A DNA stretch of 64,000 bases from Odontesthes bonariensis (lineage: Eukaryota > Chordata > Actinopteri > Atheriniformes > Atherinopsidae), in contig NC_134528.1 in NCBI RefSeq assembly GCF_027942865.1, positions 7,869,586 to 7,933,585 on the forward strand. The letters run 5' to 3'. A program made the translations under genes and the position numbers. Positions within the stretch are counted from its first letter, which is position 1. Each line of letters starts with the position of its first letter. Below the pieces are notes generated by a model, which did no database searches, had not been told where the DNA came from, and was given only the letters and a program-made list of their open reading frames with translations. Below, one piece after another: positions 52,754 through 64,000 of the stretch.

Positions 52754-55104
52754 ATGGAGGCAGTACACACACAAGGCATTTGGGTGGCTGAACTTCTCCA
52801 GCAGCAGACGAATTATCTGGAAAAATATTGGCTTGTCATTACTCATCTGGGAGATCCTAAAGCAGCCTTTCTGCTCGTCTTTCCTTTCACGTATTTCGTG
52901 AGCAAACGTGCTGGAGTAGTGGTGCTTTGGGTCGCAGCTATATCGGAGTGGTTGAACCTGGTGTTTAAATGGTAAGGCTCAAAGAGTTATGTAAGAGTTT
53001 TTGATGGTAACTTTTTACACCACAACCGTTTCGGTTGAACGTAACATGTCAACAAGTTACAAATGCCAACAATAAAATACACTGTTGCTTATAGTTATAT
53101 TTCTTATGTTTTTCTTTAGTCCGTTATTATGCACAACGATTCAATGGTAAATTATTTCATATTTTATTCTGTAGACGTTGTAGCATCCGGGACAGCAATG
53201 CAGTCCAACCTTCTGTACTGTCCGTGTTGAAACAAACGTAAGCGGAACAGTTTAGAGCAACTCTAGAGTAAAGTGTAAATCTTTAACAGGAAAGGTATTT
53301 ATGTAAACAAACTAATGATCTTGAGAAGCATTTGTAAAATAGTATTGGCACACAACTACATTGCGACGGCGGATACTATTGGTTTATGGTGGATATAATA
53401 GGAATAAAACTAGAATATAATTTTTTAATTTTGCTAAAATCTTTTTTTGTTTTTTTTTATTCTTTTTTAAACATCTTCCTACTTAACTCTAGAAATCACA
53501 AGACAGAATGTTCATAAGTTGGTAACACAAGAATATGGATATGAGGCAGCTTGTCCGTTGCTGATGGATATAGAATATAAAAAGATATTTAAGGACAGTG
53601 TAGTTGAAACTGTAGTTTAAAAATCCTACAGTGTTACTGTTGGACAAACAAATGTCCAGACAAGCAGTACATTAAACAATAATGTTGCACACTTAACGTG
53701 GTGACAGGTACATCTATGATCACCAGCAGTTTATCGATCTAACTTGATGTGCATGATTATTATTATTATTATTTTTTATTATTTTCTCAGGATGCTGTTT
53801 GGTGAAAGGCCATTCTGGTGGATAGGTGAATCTGGTCTGTTTGTCAACACACAACCCAAAGTTCACCAGTTTCCATCCACCTGTGAAACGGGCCCAGGTG
53901 AGAAGTCCTTAGAGAAAGCTAAAACAAGTATGAGTTGTAGACAGTACTCTTTATTGATCATACAGTCAGAGCTCCAAAGTTAGCATCTGTCTCTCAGGCA
54001 GTCCGTCGGGACATGCGATGGTGACAGCAGCAGTGTGGTGGGTCGTAGTGTCTTCACTGGGGACATCTCTGTATGCCCGTACCCACAGGTACGCCCCTTT
54101 GTAAAATATCAAAGTATGTTGTAATAATGCATAGAAAATGCTGGGTCTCAAACCCTTTTATTGATGAGTCTGTTGCTTTTTTCTTTCAGCGTGATGATAT
54201 CAGCTACTCCATACCTGCTTTATGTGGGGATGCTGGTTGCAGTTGGACTCTCCAGGATCTTCATCCTTGCTCATTTTCCTCACCAGGTCATTGCTGGCAG
54301 CATCACAGGTAAGAATACACCATCATTGGATCAGTCAGTCCACAAATAAGCCTTCACAAAAGCACTTGTTAAAACTGATACAAAAATCATACTATCCAAA
54401 GTAACCCAAAGACGTCGGGCTGATTGATTTGCCACATTTTCTGATGTGTCATTTCTTTGCATTTCGCTTCCAAGTAGCCAGACTTTCTTGTTATATTTAA
54501 AATGACATGTCTTATTAGGGTTCATTCTGGGGATTGTTCTGAGCAGTAGAGTGCCAGAAGGTCGCCCCCTACTGTTCTTCTTCAGCATCAGCATCGGCCT
54601 GCTTCTCAGTCCTCTGATGCTCTATGCTGGATTGCAGCAGCTTGGAATTGACCTCTCCTGGTGAGCGTCTTTGCATTAATCTATAACAGTATGGCTTTTC
54701 ACACTAACTTCTGTGACGTGATAAAAGCTACCTGGCCTAGACAAGCTTTTTTTTTCTACAGGTCCGTTGCTTTGGCAAAGAAATGGTGCAGCCATGCAGA
54801 GTGGATCCGTTTGGATACAGTCCCATTCTCCTCTCTGACTCGAGACTGCGGGGCCCTGTTTGGTTTGGGGCTCGCCCAGTATTGGAAACCTAATGGATGG
54901 CCCCTGCCTTGGGCTCAAAGAGCCTTGTCTCTAGCCATATCATCCATGGGACTTTATCACGTGAATCGCCTGCCACTCCCAGTCCGACCACAAGTCCTCT
55001 TTTACGGTTTGTTCTTTGTCAAATTTGTCCTTGTGCCCCAGATCGTCATGGTGCTTGTGCCTGGGTTGGTGCACCTCTTCACACACAAAAAGAAGAAAGA
55101 CTAG
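52754..55104 (+). CDS. g6pc3: Glucose-6-phosphatase catalytic subunit 3
   Basis: ER-membrane phosphatase of broad expression; mammalian G6PC3 clears 1,5-anhydroglucitol-6-phosphate and supports neutrophils. Six exons: 52754-52971, 53791-53897, 53998-54088, 54190-54308, 54519-54660, 54762-55104, all GT-AG and in phase, 339 residues (human 346). The catalytic set is complete and even keeps human numbering: Arg79 in FGERPFWW, His114 in [13 protein letters not shown], and the phospho-His His167 in [13 protein letters not shown]. Multiple membrane helices alternate through the chain. It ends HKKKKD, a dilysine (KKxx) ER-retrieval signal. The start [18 protein letters not shown] aligns with the family N-terminus; an in-frame upstream ATG at about 52709 would add 15 residues and is less likely. 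Confidence 0.96.
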
Positions 55105-55653
55105 AGGGGCACTCCTCCACGTTGCAGGTGTCTTTTACACCTCCAAGAACGATGGCTTTTTCCTTTCCTTTAACACTTTAAATGCCTGATTAATGTCAAA
55201 GTGTCATCCAGTTGGTTTTTCATGAATTAAGTCACCTGAACAGGACATTTTGCTAAGCCTGGTGACGTTTTTTTTCTTATGATTGTAATCAGGTGTTGAG
55301 CATAAAGTGTTGTGAAAAGAATTGAAACCTTTTGCACATTCGCAGTAAATGTACCATTACGGTTATAGTGTTATAAATGCTACATTTGTTTCTCCAAATA
55401 GCTCTTAACTAAAGATTGTCTAAGAGAAAAGTGCACCTTTGATGTTTTGTGCATCACAAAAAAACATTTGAAATGATAAACGTTTAGGGTTTATCGTGAG
55501 AAAATCACTTTTCATCACAATATTGTGGACGAAAAAAAAAAGTTGTTGGATATTGTTGATAAAGTATGAATGATCGACATTGTGCTCAAGTTTGCCATCG
55601 TGGTGTACAGAGGGTTGACTTTGACAACACACTGTTGTGCCGTGTTGCGGAAA

Positions 55654-55659
55654 AATAAA
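55654..55659 (+). terminator. Candidate polyadenylation signal of g6pc3
   Basis: AATAAA 550 bp past the stop, first of three overlapping or adjacent copies (55654 to about 55675). Confidence 0.45.
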
Positions 55660-55699
55660 AGAAATAAAAATAAAAAATCGTAATACTGAAACCTGTAAA

Positions 55700-58462
55700 A
55701 TAAATGAGTGACATGCAGGGCGTATTTCAGTTGATAACCATTTATAAATATTTTCTTTTTTTCCCAATACATAGGTGTGACTGTACAGATTACAATCAGT
55801 TATCATGAGATAAAAACACATTCTTTTTTATTGTTTTTAATGAAACTTTTTATCACAGCGATCTGAAAGCTCACATTTACAGACAAGAGAACTCTGCTCA
55901 GCAAGCAAATACATTAAAATAAAATAAAATAACCTTTTGTCTGGTGAGGTTGAAGGAAAATGATAAGGATAGTTCGGGGACAGCAGTAGTCTCCTTATCT
56001 TAATCCCAATATTGTATCACACACCAGTGACATGGCTATACATGTGTCTGCTTGAGCTCATGGAAAGAGTAGAACATGCATCAGACTATTTACAACAAAT
56101 TAATATACACAGACAGCTCCAAACCATACACCCTCAGATATCCTCAACTGAAAAGGTCTTTTTTAAATTAAGTATGATACAGTTTATACCTTCATCTCTG
56201 TAAAGATAAGTAGGGCATCTCTCTGGTAGCGGGTAAAACTGAGGATGAGTAGAAGGCAGTCAGGAGGAACTGTCTCTTTGTAGATATTCTTCTTCAGACA
56301 TCCAAAATAATATGTTACAGACAAATGGTCTATAACCTTTCCCACATATACAAATAACTTTAATATTCTCATTATCCCACATTTCTATGACACAAACTCC
56401 AAATATGGAGTTTCTGGATACTAAAATTTCAGTCTTTTTTTTTTTTTTGCAGTAGATTCGACTTCCTTTAAAGATTTGCGCAAGACCAGTGTATTGGACT
56501 GGCTGATTTAGAGTTGGTGGATATTTTCTGTGACGTGGAATATGACTGGCTTCTCTTAACCCGAGCTGGGTGGAGTAGAATAGAATGGAATATCTGAGCC
56601 GGTATATACAACTTGTGCTAGAAAGTCTGTACATCTTTGCCTGTTTAAAACGTTTTTTTTTTTTTCTCTTCATACTGTCATTCGTCAATGCGTTGCAAAT
56701 CATACAATAAAGGTGACTATGATAGTCTGCTGTCACTGATCAGAGATCTGACCCCTCACACATCCACTTTCTGCAAATTCAACAATCAGAACAACCAAGT
56801 CAGTAACATACATAAAGTGCACCCTTAGTTATGAACGTTACAGGCATTCTTAGTGCCAAAGTGGCTGGATAAAATGAAAATGCATTGTGGGTAGGAACAA
56901 AAAGTAATGCAGAAGAAAGGGAAACATCTAACGGGGGGGGGGGGTATGCATTTGCTTGCTTGCACCTGCTGAGCGTTTACCTGTCACTGGTGCAAAGGAG
57001 GAACAGAGGCAAACTTTGACACTTATGAACCATATGGCAAAATCTCGTGCTACAGAATGTTTTTTTTTTTTATTATCTATAACTCAGTATCACTCAGTTA
57101 AAGAAGATTTAGAAATCCTATAAATTCCAACTTGAAGCTAAATTATTGTTCTCAAGGCTTATGTGCAAGACAGGAGGCTGTAAGGCCCTGTTGGTTAATC
57201 TGATGTTTAGCAGGTAGCAGGTTTACAGTCGGAGAGCTAAGAGACTAAGTTTTCAGAAAGGGATAATGCTTTGAAAGTTTAACATTCAACATAATACAAG
57301 ATAGAAGGCAACCCCTTTCTATTTCTGAAACTGCTTGCTGCTTGATATTTGGGAAAGTGACTGGTTTGCAGGAGCATTAAAACCCCACAGATGATGCGGA
57401 CACTGCATTTTAAAAGGTGCACATGGACTTTTCGATTTTCTGAGTAGGATTTAAATCTATAAACGTGTGTGTTCTTTGTGAACTAAACAGACATCTGTTG
57501 TACCAGACTGAAATCCCAGACATAATCTGTTCTAGCCTCTCCTGTGTTATATTTTGCCGTTTTAGATTTAATGTCACTGTAGACTGAAGATCTTTGACTT
57601 CTGGAAACCGAAGAAGTGGAAATGATCCTGTTTTTAAATTATTATCAGACTTTTTCTGGAGAAGAAAACTATTCTTTCAAAAAATAACCATCAGACAAAT
57701 GCAATCTCTTGCATTACACAACACCAAATCTTTTTTTCTTCTACACTTGAGGTAATTATGTCAAAGTTTGTCTGTGTCCCTCATTCCTTACTCTGACCAG
57801 TTTTCCACACCCACATGTCTAGCAGTGTGACACAGAGGCAGGGTTAATGGAATGAAATTCAAAATGCAAACAATGCTTTGATTTATTTCTATGTACAATA
57901 TATAACTTAATTATAAATATTGTCATTTTTCTCTAAGTACTGAGTTGTTGAGCCATTTCTATTTTCTGAGCAATGTACAGTATTGAACAGATAATATTGT
58001 ATTACATAGAATAGAGCCTACTAGCAACCTTGGTTAAGAGCACACTTTGAAAGAAGAGAAGATGGATACAGAGTCCACAAGTAGAGTCTGATGAGATGCA
58101 ACTGTCACCCTTACAGTCCCATCTGTTGCGGTCACTTGTGGGAACTTTGTGCCACTCAACATTTTGGAAGTGCACTGGTCTTTGATTAAGAAAGAGATCA
58201 GAATCCTCCCGTTATTCAACCTGTGTGCAGAATATGATAATGAAATAATCACCTCAATGATAATTATGTTTGTCATATAAGATCATGTCTAATAACGCTA
58301 GAGCCGGCTGTGTGTTTTCTCTCTGACTGGGTTCGTCTCTTGTTAGTTCTTTAGGGGGACTTTGTTCATGACACATACATAGATCACATGTCACATCTGC
58401 TGTTGAGATAAATATTTTTGCACACTGCTCTTCCACTTAACAAGCCCAGTCTGTCCATCCAA
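55700..58462. other. 3' UTRs and convergent intergenic region g6pc3 / tanc2
   Basis: The two genes converge here; TANC2 transcripts normally have a long 3' UTR, so much of this interval is probably tanc2 3' UTR (minus). Candidate minus-strand AATAAA signals include one near 55827. A G run lies at about 56933-56943. No separate gene was recognised. Confidence 0.45.

Positions 58463-64000
<5,538 letters not shown>

Noticed and set aside
56260-56736. Minus-strand 158-codon frame between g6pc3 and tanc2
   Set aside because: Low-complexity Lys/Tyr-rich reading across poly-T tracts; lies in probable tanc2 3' UTR, with no domain seen.

Overview
The window reads as nuclear DNA of a bony fish, most likely a teleost. 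Vertebrate orthologues are split into small GT-AG exons. The DNA is AT-rich and full of fish-type interspersed repeats (Tc1-like and IS630-like transposons, TTAA-flanked MITEs, a LINE tail, L2/SINE-like modules, and GATA, TATC, AATC and TA microsatellites). The species cannot be named from sequence alone.

Layout. 1-28 kb is gene-poor. It holds repeats, a 2.1 kb DNA transposon with intact 47-bp terminal inverted repeats and a decayed transposase, several MITEs and foldback elements, and a weak exon chain near 2.4-3.3 kb that I cannot name. 28.0-33.1 kb (minus) is retsat, complete in 11 exons (612 codons). 36.1-36.5 kb (minus) is a cone-type transducin gamma gene, gngt2 (70 codons). 38.3-40.9 kb (plus) is tmem101, four exons. 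42.8-44.5 kb (minus) is a two-exon leucine-rich-repeat type I membrane protein whose orthologue I cannot name. 46.1-52.4 kb (minus) is lsm12, five exons. 52.8-55.1 kb (plus) is g6pc3, six exons, starting 375 bp from lsm12 in a divergent pair. 58.5-64 kb (minus) is the 3' part of tanc2, five exons ending in a PDZ-binding tail; the gene runs off the right edge.

How the genes relate. They are independent housekeeping or tissue genes, not an operon. Tmem101-lsm12-g6pc3 matches, from memory, the human 17q21.31 neighbourhood. The LRR gene sits between tmem101 and lsm12, where I know of no mammalian counterpart. Retsat and g6pc3 encode ER-membrane enzymes (retinol saturation; hydrolysis of glucose-6-phosphate and related sugar phosphates), gngt2 acts in cone phototransduction, and tanc2 is a postsynaptic scaffold. 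Exon joins were worked out by hand from splice consensus, preserved phase and remembered human proteins; no alignment was run. No CRISPR array, rRNA, tRNA or virus-like element was recognised.
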